Assembly (NCBI RefSeq): GCF_000003815.2
Contig: NC_049982.1
Coordinates: 2,362,791-2,390,466, forward strand
Length of the DNA: 27,676 nucleotides
Origin: Branchiostoma floridae
Lineage: Eukaryota; Chordata; Leptocardii; Amphioxiformes; Branchiostomatidae
Reading direction: 5' to 3'
The position numbers were made by a program, and so were the translations under genes. Below are positions 1 to 10,559 of the stretch, in pieces; positions within the stretch are counted from its first letter, which is position 1; every line of letters starts with the position of its first letter. A model generated the notes under the pieces. That model made no database searches. It was not told the origin of the DNA and was given only the letters and a program-made list of their open reading frames with translations.

Positions 1-93
1 AAGATACAATACAAAATAGAAAACCCCGATAAAAACGACAAAAAAAAAAACGTTAAAAAAACAGCCAGAGCCTAACCTCTGCTTGGAGAGTAA
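1..93. repeat. Terminal-repeat copy 1 of an interspersed element
   Basis: Ends in CTAACCTCTGCTTGGAGAGTA and is preceded by an A-rich stretch with 'aaatagaaaa.cccgat'. It is the reverse complement of 957-1040 across about 90 bp. The left end may continue beyond the window. Confidence 0.75.
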
Positions 94-207
94 CACAGTC
101 CAGTTTGTGGCGTGCAGCGAAAAATAAACATGTTTATGTAAGATATACACAAATGATACCCAAGACTATTCTCTACGTCTTGTGTATGTAGTTAGTTTGC
201 TGTCTTT

Positions 208-298
208 ATATCATACTATTCGTTCCAAAAAGCTGCCCGACTGGGCCCCAGTTTGGAAATGTGACCTAGGCCTTAATGAGGCTACTCAATCAATTCAT
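208..298 (+). repeat. Direct repeat, copy 1
   Basis: A stretch of about 90 bp containing 'aaagctgcccgactggg' and 'ccttaatgaggcta', repeated with moderate divergence at 716-806. Both copies lie between the inverted arms at 1-93 and 957-1040. Confidence 0.7.
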
Positions 299-715
299 GT
301 AACTCACTTGGTGATGTCAGATCTATATGTACTATGATAAGATCTAGAATCTCTGATATGTTTATTCAAACCTCTCGTCATAACTTGAGCACTGATACCG
401 GTATTAAAGCTTAGATTTTATAAGACCTGTAAAACAGCACATACTATGGAAAGATACTGTGATCTTTCGTCTTCCACTGTCTTCCACTGAGTCGAACCCA
501 ATAACCTAGGATCTAGAGTTAGCTTTTACTAGAGTAGACAATTGTGATATTGTTCTTACACTGTTTGTATCTTTTATGTTACCTGCAATTAGCCCACGGG
601 CAAGAATTTGCAATAACCGGACGGCTATGAGAGAGGCCAGCAATCAGCGACCCAGTACAAAAAGAAATGGCCAGCAAAAGTGCCAAAAAAGTCCATAGAG
701 AGCCTGCTATGGAGG

Positions 716-806
716 CTATATTACTATTCGTTCCCGAAAGCTGCCCGACTGGCCATGGGCCCCGGTTTGGACATGTGACTTACACCTTAATGAGGCTATT
801 CCATCT
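716..806 (+). repeat. Direct repeat, copy 2
   Basis: Second copy of 208-298, with a short internal insertion (catgg). The open frame of 82 codons over it is not supported as a gene. Confidence 0.7.
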
Positions 807-956
807 GCTTGTAGGCTATATCAATATTCCGGCCGGGCTCTTTGATGCAGCCCGCGCCACGCGACTAGTGATGACGGGCTGGCGGCGCTCTGGCCATCGT
901 CACCGCCCGGTCTGAATGTTCCGAAATCCCTATACAGTACAAGCCGTTTAATTGTG

Positions 957-1149
957 TACTCTCCAAGCAGAGGTTAGGCTCCGGCTGTTTTTTTAACGTT
1001 TGTTAAGTCATTTTTATCGGGCTTTCTATTTTGTCATTTTTCTTGAAGTACGCCAGCCACAGCAAGATATAAAAAAAATAGAAAGCCCGAAAAAAAGGAG
1101 GCGCGTGACGTGCGGGTCTACCGGAGCCTAACCTCTGCTTGGAGAGTAG
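957..1149. repeat. Palindromic pair of the same terminal repeat
   Basis: The left arm (957-1031) and right arm (1074-1149) are inverted copies: TACTCTCCAAGCAGAGGTTA ... and its inverse, with 'gggctttctatttt' and its inverse near the centre. Together with 1-93 there are three arms in +, -, + order. Either 1-1040 or 957-1149 could be the original element. Confidence 0.72.
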
Positions 1150-1313
1150 TTTAATTGCACACCCGAGGTGCCAGCGTAATTCGTGCAATTACCCGGATGG
1201 TGCAATAAAACGAAGTTATCAAGCTGGACTGCACCACCACGGGATTTTGGGATTCCGTACAATTAACAGAAGTGTGCGGTTATCCGTTGTGCAATTAAGT
1301 GGCTTCTACTCTA
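1149..1313. mobile_element. Pogo/Tigger-like MITE, copy A (left end lost)
   Basis: The internal sequence and the right end (GGCTTCTACT) match the family. The left CAGTAGAAGCC is replaced by an abutting TACTCTCC/GGAGAGTA-family end, so one element has truncated the other. Confidence 0.7.
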
Positions 1314-1415
1314 TCTTCTTAATTGTTCCCACACACTGCTATAAATGTTATCCGTGGTAGGGAAAAGCATTATATTTTTGCTGGTGTGTTATTTTTATTT
1401 CTCCTTCTGTCAAAA
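1312..1415 (+). repeat. Direct repeat of about 95 bp, copy 1
   Basis: Shares 'cttaattgttcc.acacac', 'tataaatgttat', 'gctggtgtgtt' and 'cttctgtca' in order with 1604-1693, about 290 bp apart. Confidence 0.65.
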
Positions 1416-1603
1416 AGTTCTTTGATGATACAATACTGACGCTCCCTGGGCATCGTCACCGCCAGATCTGAGGGGAGCGCGTGACGTGCGGGGCTGTATG
1501 AAATAGTGTAGTGCCAAACCGTCCCCAGATAAAAGGGAACATGAAATAAACCTTGAATGTCGTTTTTCTTTAAACTTCTCTATGTTCCGTAATCACTGCA
1601 TCA

Positions 1604-1693
1604 TCTTAATTGTTCCGACACACATCTATAAATGTTATGCCCAAAACAGTCGTGATGTTGCTGGTGTGTTTGTTTTATTTCTTCTTCTGTCAT
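1604..1693 (+). repeat. Direct repeat of about 95 bp, copy 2
   Basis: Second copy of 1312-1415. A further smaller direct repeat follows ('gcacacaatactata' at about 1774, 'gcacacgatattata' at about 1856). Confidence 0.65.
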
Positions 1694-1979
1694 GAGCAAA
1701 TCAGAGCTTAGAACTGCATTGGGATTTAAGCCGTATATTGTAGATACCAGCTGTATTTGTTTCAAATTCTACTCGCACACAATACTATAGGGCAAGCCTA
1801 ATGGTACACTAAACATGCTCCAAAAATCGCCTAGATGTAGGCTTTTTTTAATACTTGCACACGATATTATACGGCGAGTCTAATGCCCTAGTTTTGTGAG
1901 AGCATATCTTGACAAAAGCTACGGCGAAATATTAGCCATCCACTCGACCAAGGACCGGTTACAGAAAAAAAATCTTGTA

Positions 1980-2355
1980 CTAAGGCCACACCAATTTAAT
2001 TTCTTGGTTCACGGATTCGCTCGCTCCTATTTTCTTGGAAAAAAAATAAAAATGAAAATTACCACTCAGCAAATTTTCACCATTAATGAAACCATTCACC
2101 AATTTTCTGGTGTAGCAAACATAAAAAATGACACTACTTTTGTAATTTTCAACGAACAGGTGCTGTTACTGTACAGTAATAGTGTTTTTGTACTTTTTTC
2201 AAGCTGAAAACTTTGTATTCTTTATGTTTTGGATTAGCCCTTACCTTTACCCCAACCATTTTACAATTTTTATTTTTATTTTTATTTCGCCCTCTCGCTC
2301 CTAATTTTTTATGAAAAAATCCGTGAACCAAGAAATTAAATTGGTGTGGCCTAAG
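1980..2355. mobile_element. 376-bp element with 37-bp terminal inverted repeats
   Basis: The 37 bases at 1980-2016 are the reverse complement of 2319-2355 with one mismatch. The core starts CTAAGGCCACACC at the left edge. The interior is AT-rich. It has no transposase-size frame; an open frame of 103 codons (1896-2207) crosses the arm and is not convincing. MITE-like; superfamily not assigned. Confidence 0.75.
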
Positions 2356-3080
2356 TGAACAACACTTAACGCGAGTTCACTAAACATGCATCTGATAGTG
2401 ATAGGCGCTTTCAGAACTTTCTTCTCAAAAGTAACATTTATTTAGGCAATACGTCTAGAGCGGCTATCAGATGTTTCAGGTTACTTCAGATCATGGAAGA
2501 TTAAGAAGAAACAATTAATTAAACAAATTCGAACAAGAACATCTAGCAAAACAGTTAGCTGTAGCATCAGTTGAAAACTTCCAATGAAGCAACTAACTGC
2601 TGTATCAAATGACGAATAGAGAATTCGTTTTGACAGGGGGAAAATATGTAATGGGTGACTTTTTACAGCTGAAGGTTTATATATATGAACTTTATTACTC
2701 GATATTTGTACATGGTATAAAGTATGGCAAGGACTGTTACACAAAGTACAAAATAGGTGTATAGAATGAGACTTAACATCCTGATTAACATAGCAAGAGG
2801 GGTTTATAAACGATGCTATATTTAGCTCACTATAAAACTCTGAGCCAGGGAAACAGAAAGGATAGCAGTAATAGTGTGCTGCTCTTTTAACACAATTGTG
2901 TCAAGTCGCTTTTGATGTTATAACTTTGACCTGTCCGGGCAACCCTCCCGTGATGATGATGATGAACTTTGAATTTTGGAAAGCATGATCTATAGATCTA
3001 AGGATTACGTCACCACCTAGTACCTATTGAATAACAATAACTGGGCTTCAAAGAAGATGTCGACAGGCTCCCTATGTGAC
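2356..3080. other. No gene recognised
   Basis: AT-rich sequence with no splice-consistent or homologous coding stretch on either strand. A short GAT repeat lies at 2951-2965. Confidence 0.6.
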
Positions 3081-3170
3081 CGGGCTATGTGTGTAGTGTT
3101 CTTTCTGGCCAACTTCTCTGGCGTATTATCTGTCTATTCTGCCAAAGTTCTGCTATTCACAGGGCCCCGC

Positions 3171-3395
3171 AGAGCCTGGTAGAGGCTAGCCCGTCATATC
3201 AGCAGCACTTCTGCGGTCCTTGGAGCCGCGACAGCCTTAAGTTCCATCTAGACGCTGAAAAAAAGCTGTCGGCGAGAGGTTGTTGGCTCGCCGATATCGG
3301 GAAAAACCGTGTCTAGATCGTGCCTTACGCGAAGCCTGGTACGGTAGAGGCTAGCCCGTCACATCACCATCACCTCTGCGGTCCTCGGGGACGGT
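3171..3395 (+). repeat. GC-rich direct repeat pair
   Basis: Two copies of a roughly 60-bp stretch (3171-3230 and 3333-3395) share 'gcctggta', 'gtagaggctagcccgtca' and 'tctgcggtcct'. The 'gcctgg...gaggctagccc' core also resembles the unit of the minisatellite at 8.3-10.1 kb. Confidence 0.65.
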
Positions 3396-3650
3396 GAGAG
3401 CGACACGCGGGGTGTTTCGGTGGCGCCACGAGCCGAGATCCGGCCGGCGATAGCGCGCCACCAGCGGGCGGGAGATAGTAAAACATTCCGCGGCGACAGA
3501 GCAGTAAATATCCGCGGCGAGGCGGGCATGTGGAGAACACGTGTGGGAAACAAGCGCCGGCGGGAAACGGTGTGTCAGACTCGATGGGCTATCTGAGAAA
3601 TACGGTTTTTTTGAGATCGGGAGAGCTGATACAAACATGGTGATATGTAA

Positions 3651-3821
3651 AACACACACACACACACACACACTCACGCATACACACACATGTACACATA
3701 AACACACTCACGCATACACACATATGCACACTCATAAACACACACACACACACACACATACACACACTCACATACTCACACACACACATAAACACTCACA
3801 AACACACACACACACACACTC
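3651..3821. repeat. CA-rich microsatellite, interrupted
   Basis: About 170 bp of ACACAC runs mixed with ACTCACGC, ATACAC and AAACAC variants. Open frames of His/Thr or Val/Cys repeats over it are simple-sequence artefacts. Confidence 0.95.
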
Positions 3822-3839
3822 TTAACACTCAGAAGTTTC

Positions 3840-4300
3840 AGCACACATATCGCTACCAGCGGACCAGTCCCCTGCTGTAGTAGCTTGCACAAATGCGTGG
3901 CCCAAGGGCTACAGAAATGGAGATGGGCGCCACCCCTAAGCATCATCTATTGCAGATGCAGGGGCAACTTGACTGTCTCGGTCCACACAATACTTGCTCC
4001 CTTACCGAGTATGACAGTGCCCGGGGGCGCGTGCAACGCGACAAAAAACAACCTAAATCTCGGCAAAACACTTTGAGCAACTTAATCCACCTGCTCTTAA
4101 ACAGCCCCGCAAAGTTTGTGTCTCCTCATTCGGCCTTTCGAACCTCTTGCCTTTGATGCCGCCATGACACTTGCCCTGCGGTGACCTTGGGCCCGCCCCC
4201 ACGGTTGCCATCTTGTCTGACCTCTGACATTCTCGGGGGAAAAGTTATTGTTTCCTTTGTTGTTCCTGCCGCGCCGTCAAGTTGGATTAGGGCGTCCCAC
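3840..4300. other. Single-copy, GC-richer stretch, no gene recognised
   Basis: Lies between two simple-repeat blocks. Overlapping open frames (87 and 63 codons near 3885-4156) resemble no family I know and lack supporting features. Confidence 0.5.
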
Positions 4301-6705
4301 GGGGAGGGCTAGCAAAGGGCGTGCAAGGGTACAAATCATTGGGGCTCCGAGCAGATGTGGGGAGGGCTAGCAAAGGGCGTGCAAGGGTACAAATCATTGG
4401 GGCTCCGAGCAGATGTGGGGAGGGCTAGCAAAGGGCGTGCAAGGGTACAAATCATTGGGGCTCCGAGCAGATGTGGGGAGGGCTAGCAAAGGGCGTGCAA
4501 GGGTACAAATCATTGGGGCTCCGAGCAGATGTGGGGAGGGCTAGCAAAGGGCGTGCAAGGGTACAAATCATTGGGGCTCCGAGCAGATGTGAGGAGGGCT
4601 AGCAAAGGGCGTGCAGGGGTACAAATCATTGGGGCTCCGAGCAGATGTGAGGAGGGCTAGCAAAGGGCGTGCTGGGGTACAAATCATTGGGGCTCCGAGC
4701 AGATGTGAGGAGGGCTAGCAAAGGGCGTGCAAGGGTACAAATCATTTGGGCTCCGAGCAGATGTGGGGAGGGCTAGCAACGTGCGTGCAAGGGTACAAAT
4801 CATTGGGGCTCCGAGCAGATGTGGGGAGGGCTAGCAAAGGGCGCGCAAGGGTACAAATCATTGGGGCTCCGAGCAGATGTGGGGAGGGCTAGCAAAGGTC
4901 GTGCAAGGGTACAAATCATTGGGGCTCCGAGCAGATGTGGGGAGGGCTAGCAACGTGCGTGCAAGGGTACAAATCATCGGAGCTCCGAGTAGATGTGGGG
5001 AGGGCTAGCAAAGGGCGTGCAAGGGTACACATCATTGGGCTCCGAGCAGATGTGGGGAGGGCTAGCAACGTGCGTGCAAGGGTACAAATCATTGTAGCTC
5101 CGAGCAGATGTGAGGAGGGCTAGCAAAGGGCGTGCAAGGGTACAAATCATTGGGGCTCCGAGCAGATGTTGGGAGGGCTAGCAACGTGCGTGCAAGGGTG
5201 CAAATCATTGGGGCTCCGAGCAGATGTGGGGAGGGCTAGCGAAGGGTGTGCAAGGGTACAAATCATTGGGGCTCCGAGCAGATGTGGGGAGGGCTAGCAA
5301 AGCGGCGTGCAAGGGTACAAATCATTGGTGCTCCGAGCAGATGTTGGGAGGGCTAGCAAAGGGCGTGCAAGGGTACAAATCATTGTGGCTCCGAGCAGAT
5401 GTGGGGAGGACTAGCAAAGGGCGTGCAGAGGTACAAATCATTGGGGCTCCGAGCAGATGTGAGGAGGGCTAGCAAAGGGCGTGCAAGGGTACAAATCATT
5501 GGGGCTCCGAGCAGATGTGGGGAGGGGGGCTAGCAAAGGGCGTGCAAGGGTACAAATCATTGGGGCTCCGAGCAGATGTGAGGAGGGCAAGCAAAGGGCG
5601 TGCAGAGGTACAAATCATTGGGGCTCCGAGCAGATGTGAGGAGGGCTAGCAAAGGGCGTGCAAGGGTACAAATCATTGGGGCTCCGAGCAGATGTGGGGA
5701 GGGGGGCTAGCAAAGGGCGTGCAAGGGTACAAATCATTGGGGCTCCGAGCAGATGTGGGGAGGGCGGCGAGCAAAGGGAATGCAGGGGTACATCACGGGG
5801 GCTCCGAGCAGATGTGGGGAGGACTTACAAAGGGCGTGCAAGGGTACAAATCACGGGGGCTCCGAGCAGATGTGGGGAGGACTTACAAAGGGCGTGCAAG
5901 GGTACAAATCACGGGGGCTCCGAGCAGATGTGGGGAGGACTTACAAAGGGCGTGCAAGGGTACAAATCACGGGGGCTCCGAGCAGATGTGGGGATGACTT
6001 ACAAAGGGCGTGCAAGGGTACAAATCACGGGGGCTCCGAGCAGATGTGGGGAGGACTTACAAAGGGCGTGCAAGGGTACAAATCACGGGGGCTCCGAGCA
6101 GATGTGGGGAGGACTTACAAAGGGCGTGCAAGGGTACAAATCACGGGGGCTCCGAGCAGATGTGGGGAGGACTAGCAAAGGGCGTGCAGAGGTACAAATC
6201 ATTGGGGCTCCGAGCAGATGTGGGGAGGGCTAGCAAAGGGCGTGCAAGGGTACAAATCATAGGGGCTCCGAGCAGATGTGGGGAGGGCGAGCCTGCCAAA
6301 GGGCGTGCAAGGGTATTGTAGCTCCGAGCAGATGTGGGGAGGGCTAGCAAAGGGCGTGCAGAGGTACAAATCATTGGGGCTCCGAGCAGATGTGGGGAGG
6401 GCTGGCAAAGGGAATGCATAGCCTGGTATCCAGCCGTAATATAGCTTCCGAGTCTCTTCTTTCCTCTCTGGCAATTACGTAATTTGCGAAGAGGAGAGAA
6501 GAGACTCGGGAGCTATAATTACGGCTGGATACCAGGCTAGGGAATGCAAGGGTACAAATCATTGGGGCTCCGAGCAGATGTGGGGAGGGCTAGCAAAGGG
6601 CGCGCAAGGGTATTGTAGCTCCGAGCAGATGTGGGGAGGGGTAGGAAGGGGCGTGCAGGGGTGCAAATCATGGGGGCTCCGAGCAGATGCGTGGAGAGCT
6701 AACGC
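4301..6705. repeat. 58-bp minisatellite, about 39-40 units
   Basis: The unit begins CTAGCAAAGGGCGTGCAAGG and ends near CAGATGTGGGGAGGG; exact 58-bp spacing is seen at 4309, 4367 and 4425. The unit is not a multiple of three, so the Arg/Ala/Lys-rich open frames across it are repeat shadows. A run of seven identical-type variant units (ACTTACAAAG plus ATCACGGGGG) occupies about 5800-6165. A palindromic element interrupts it at 6419-6539. Confidence 0.97.
6419..6539. mobile_element. Palindromic 121-bp insertion with 9-bp target duplication
   Basis: The left arm starts TAGCCTGGTATCCAGCCGTA and the right arm is its inverse, about 43 bp per arm with only a few differences, around a short centre with ATTACGTAAT. 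It is flanked on both sides by GGGAATGCA (6410-6418 and 6540-6548), a sequence present once in the minisatellite unit. This is a clean MITE insertion. The 8-9-bp duplication suggests hAT or Mutator-like mobilisation. Confidence 0.88.
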
Positions 6706-7660
6706 CGATTCGTGACTTAAAGCATGGACTAAGGCTTTCTATTGCCGGGAGAGGGGGTTTCCGTCGAAAAAAGGAAGGAAAATTAGACAAGGTAAACAGT
6801 AGTCTTTTTTCAACAATTCAAAGCACATACAAGAGAAGAAGGAAAGAAAACGACACGTATCTGTGCCTGTTGGATGAGCGGAACTTGGTCATACTTTCCA
6901 CTAGGACGGCGCTCTCGCTACGCTCTCCCTGCGACCTCAAATTTGACATATCGCTCAACGAATTGTAAAGAAAAGAAACGAATCTTTTTACACTTTGTGT
7001 GTTTTGTTGTTTTCTCAGTCCCACTTTTACGTTTTGTATGATATACCCAGTGTGAAAGCAAATATTACACATAGCCTATCGCAGCGAGAGCTCCGTCTAG
7101 TAGAAATGGGACGTAATTAGCTTTGTACACACTTTGCGTTGTGCATGTCCTGCCCGTCGGACCCCGACAGACTAAAGCCCCAAACCCCTGACATGTCGAC
7201 AGTCTAAGTACTAAATCTGCGGCTCCCGGCGGTAACAGCTCTCAGACAACCCGGACCGAGCAAACGTAAACCCAGCAGTGCTTCACACAAACTTCGGCAA
7301 TCCGCTGTAAGTACTGCAGAAATAGCGCCAAACAAAGTACTAGTACCTATTTCTCGCGTCGGATGTGAGACTCTGTAGAGCGTTTAACTCACACGTTTTG
7401 GAGTCTACTCTAAAGTCAAGTCAGAGTCTTAAAAGCAGCCCGTAGACACCTGTAATATCCTGCAGAGTTACGTAATCACATGCATGATTAGAACTATTTG
7501 CTCTCATTAGTACTTTTTAGTACGCCACGATGTTCGGTTCTGAACTGTGGTTCTGAACCGGCTTCCTTGTACTTGAAGTATGATCTTGGATGGTCTAAGA
7601 TTCAATAACATCAGAAGAGTGTATACTTAGCGCAAATGTCTGTGTTCATTGAACGATACT
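6706..7660. other. No gene recognised
   Basis: Mixed-composition sequence. Short open frames near 6687-7072 lie on both strands and match nothing I know. A 40-bp stretch near 7095-7125 (tctagtagaaatggga...agctttg) weakly resembles 26521-26552. Confidence 0.5.
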
Positions 7661-7768
7661 ATCATCGTTGACCTTTATGAAAATTATTGTATTCTGGAGT
7701 CATTAACGCTTTAAACCAAGTCGACTCCAGGTGTGCATCTTTGGCCGCTACAGGTAAGAGCTGGATCC

Positions 7769-7845
7769 ATGCACCTGTGCGGCAAACACCTGTTGGTGGG
7801 GCGACACACCTGTACAGCACACCTGTTGGTGAGTTGATACACCTG
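7769..7845 (+). repeat. Short repeat with five CACCTG motifs
   Basis: Five CACCTGT motifs in about 77 bp, arranged as an imperfect 35-bp direct repeat (ACACCTGTTGGTGGGGCGAC / ACACCTGTTGGTGAGTTGAT). CACCTG is an E-box, but a plain duplication explains the clustering equally well. Confidence 0.6.
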
Positions 7846-7949
7846 TACTCATCATGTACGTTTTCGAAAACGACCAAAGGAAAGTTAACTTATATATCTT
7901 TCTATGCAAAAAGAATGAAAGGCATTGACGACCTGTCTACATAGACCAT

Positions 7950-8285
7950 GGTTTTATCCGTCCCTCAGTGACAGTGGTTTTCTTGGGCAGTTTCGGCTGT
8001 AGTTAGATGCCGACTAACGGTCTGGTGCACTGATTACTAGTCTATGCTCGGTACAAGTCTGCACAAGTTGCGGATTGAAGTGTCTATCAGCCCGCCAGGC
8101 TCGAGTAATCGAGTAATTCTTGGATCACATTTGCAACGTTGCCCGCAGGGGTTGTAGCCCCGGTCGGGTCCCCTAAGTTACAGATCAGTCCCGGACGGTT
8201 ACCTGCCGGATGCCGTGGGGGTACCGCTTGGATGTGTCGCGCATGGGTCTCCACCGTTAGCCTCCGAAGCCTAGTTTGATAGCAT
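7950..8285. other. No gene recognised
   Basis: Sequence leading into the degenerate start of the minisatellite; nothing identifiable. Confidence 0.5.
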
Positions 8286-8289
8286 ATGG

Positions 8290-8735
8290 GCTTTCTAAGA
8301 ACCCCACTATTGATGCTAGTCCCTGTGTCGAGCACAGGACGCTCTAAGCAGCCTGATTCGAGGCTAGTGCCTCTGTAGCACACAGACCATGTACTAAGCA
8401 GCCTGGTGTGATGCAATCCACGTGTGTTGCACGGGACGCCCTAAGCAGCCTGGTGCTAGTCTAGCCCATGTGTGTTGCACGGCACTTCCTAAGCAACCTG
8501 GTTGGAGGCTAGCACATGCATGTTGCACGGGACACCCCAAGCAGTCTTGTTCGAGGCTGGCCCACGTGTGTTGTACGCGACGCCCATAAGCAGTCTGGTG
8601 TGAGACAAGCCCGCGTACGCGCGTGTGTTGCACGGGACACCCTCAGCAGCCTGGTTGCAGGCTAGCCCACGTGTGTTGTACTGGGTGCCCTAAGCAGCCT
8701 GGTTGGAGGCTAGCCCACGTGACACCCTAAGCAGC
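8290..8735 (+). repeat. Degenerate 48-bp minisatellite section
   Basis: About nine diverged units of roughly 48 bp: GCCTGGTTGGAGGCTAGCCC, then ACGTGTGTTGCACGGGACAC, then CCTAAGCA. Units diverge most toward the left, as expected at the ageing edge of a tandem array. The last unit (about 8698-8734) is only about 37 bp. Confidence 0.85.
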
Positions 8736-10115
8736 CCGGTTTGAGGCTAGACGCCCCTAAGCAGCCCGGTTTGAGGCTAGACGCCCCTAAGCAGCCCGGT
8801 TTGAGGCTAGGCGACCCTAAGCAGCCCGGTTTGAGGCTAGACGGCCCTAAGCAGCCTGGTTTGAGGCTAGACGGCCCTAAGTAGCCCGGTTTGAGGCTAG
8901 CCGACGCCCTAAGCAGCCCGGTTTGAGGCTATAAGGCCCTAACCAGCCCGGTTTGAGGCTAGACGGCCCTAAGCAGCCCGGTTTGAGGCTAGGCGACCCT
9001 AAGCAGCCCGGTTTGAGGCTAGAGGGCCCTAAGTAGCCCGGTTTGAGGCTAGACGGCCCTAAGCAGCCCGGTTTGAGGCTAGACGCCCTAAGCAGCCCGG
9101 TTTGAGGCTAGCCGACGCCCTAAGCAGCCCGGTTTGAGGCTATAAGGCCCTAACCAGCCCGGTTTGAGGCTAGACGGCCCTAAGCAGCCCGGTTTGAGGC
9201 TAGGCGACCCTAAGCAGCCCGGTTTGAGGCTAGACAACCTTAAGCAGCCCGGTTTGAGGCTAGAGGGCCCTAAGTAGTCCGGTTTGAGGCTAGACGACCC
9301 TAAGCAGCCCGGTTTGAGGCTAGACGCCCCTAAGCAGCCCGGTTTGAGGCTAGAGGGCCCTAAGCAGCCCGGTTTGAGGCTAGACGGCCCTAAGCAGCCC
9401 GGTTTGAGGCTAGACGGCCCTAAGCAGCCCGGTTTGAGGCTAGACGCCCTAAGCAGCCCGGTTTGAGGCTAGCCGACGCCCTAAGCAGCCCGGTTTGAGG
9501 CTATAAGGCCCTAACCAGCCCGGTTTGAGGCTAGACGGCCCTAAGCAGCCCGGTTGAGGCTAGAGGGCCCTAAGCAGCCCGGTTTGAGGCTAGGCGACCC
9601 TAAGCAGCCCGATTTGAGGCTAGACGGCCCTAAGCAGCCCGGTTTGAGGCTAGGCGACCCTAAGCAGCCCGGTTTGAGGCTAGAGGGCCTTAAGCAGCCG
9701 GTTTGAGGCTAGAGGGCCCTAAGCAGCCCGGTTTGAGGCTAGCCGGCCCTAAGCAGCCCGGTTTGAGGCTAGGCGACCCTAAGCAGCCCGGTTTGAGGCT
9801 AGCCCACAGAACGCCCTAAGCAGCCCGGTTTAAGACCAGACGCCCTAAGCAGCCCGGTTTGAGGCTAGACGGTCCTAAGCAGCCCGATTTGAGGCTAGAC
9901 GGCCCTAAGCAGCCCGGTTTGAGGCTAGGCGACCCTAAGCAGCCCGGTTTGAGGCTAGAGGGCCCTAAGCAGCCCGGTTTGAGGCTAGCCGGCCCTAAGC
10001 AGCCTGGTTTGAGGCTAGGCGACCCTAAGCAGCCCGGTTTGAGGCTAGACGGTCCTAAGCAGCCCGGTTTGAGGCTAGCCCACAGGACCCCCTAAGCAGC
10101 CCGGTTTGAGGCTAG
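8735..10115 (+). repeat. 30-bp minisatellite, about 46 units
   Basis: The unit is CCCTAAGCAGCCCGGTTTGA followed by GGCTAGACGG, lacking the ACGTGTGTTGCACGGGACA part of the 48-bp unit. A variant cassette (GCCGACG unit, ATAAGG unit with CTAACCAGCC, GACGG unit, GGCGACC unit) occurs three times, with ATAAGG at 8931, 9142 and 9503. Because 30 is divisible by three, it gives Pro/Lys/Gln/Leu/Arg-repeat open frames that I do not consider genes. Confidence 0.96.
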
Positions 10116-10251
10116 GCGCCCCGGGCCGGGAGGGGATGCCGGGAGCTTTGGGGGCAGTCTGCCCGGTGACCCTAAGCAGCCCGGTTTGAGGCTAGACGCC
10201 CCGGGCCGGCCGGGGATGCCGGGAGCTTTGGGGGCAGTCTGCCCGGCGGGT
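10113..10251 (+). repeat. GC-rich 54-bp repeat, two copies at the array edge
   Basis: CGCCCCGGGCCGG...GGGGATGCCGGGAGCTTTGG...GCCCGG occurs at 10116-10172 and 10197-10250, each linked to one 30-bp unit, so a compound unit of about 80 bp was duplicated. Confidence 0.85.
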
Positions 10252-10559
10252 TCCTGACGCCAGAGGTGAAGACAGCGGCATTCCTCGGCACGTCTTAAAC
10301 ACGCGATGGGCTAAGATACGATCCCACTTCTGAGGCGCCGCCAGGATCTGGCATGGGTCTCGCCCGGAGTCTGCTCTCCTGCAGCCCTGACGCGCAGTGG
10401 GGATAATCTAATTATCGCCACTCAGAATGGTGCTGACCTCCTCATGCTCCATACTATCTGTCAACCAAGACCAATATGTATATAATGCTATGCAAAAGAG
10501 AAAAATGTTCTAACAATGTGAAATACACTATGCCGCCATATTTTCTGTTATGTTAGATT

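Noticed and set aside
3351-3825. His/Thr-rich and Val/Cys-rich frames over the CA repeat
   Set aside because: Simple-sequence translation on both strands.
4935-6321. Long plus-strand open frames (up to 191 codons) rich in Arg, Ala, Gly
   Set aside because: They follow the 58-bp minisatellite, which is not a multiple of three and is open in several frames at once.
7769-7845. E-box (CACCTG) enhancer cluster
   Set aside because: The motifs fall in a short direct repeat, so clustering is explained without regulation; no nearby gene start.
9284-10095. Plus-strand Pro-Lys-Gln-Pro-Gly-Leu-Arg-Leu repeat frames
   Set aside because: Produced by the 30-bp minisatellite period; no start context, splice sites or flanking coding sequence.
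4301-10115. CRISPR-like regular repeats
   Set aside because: There are no unique spacers; repeats are head-to-tail minisatellites in animal DNA.
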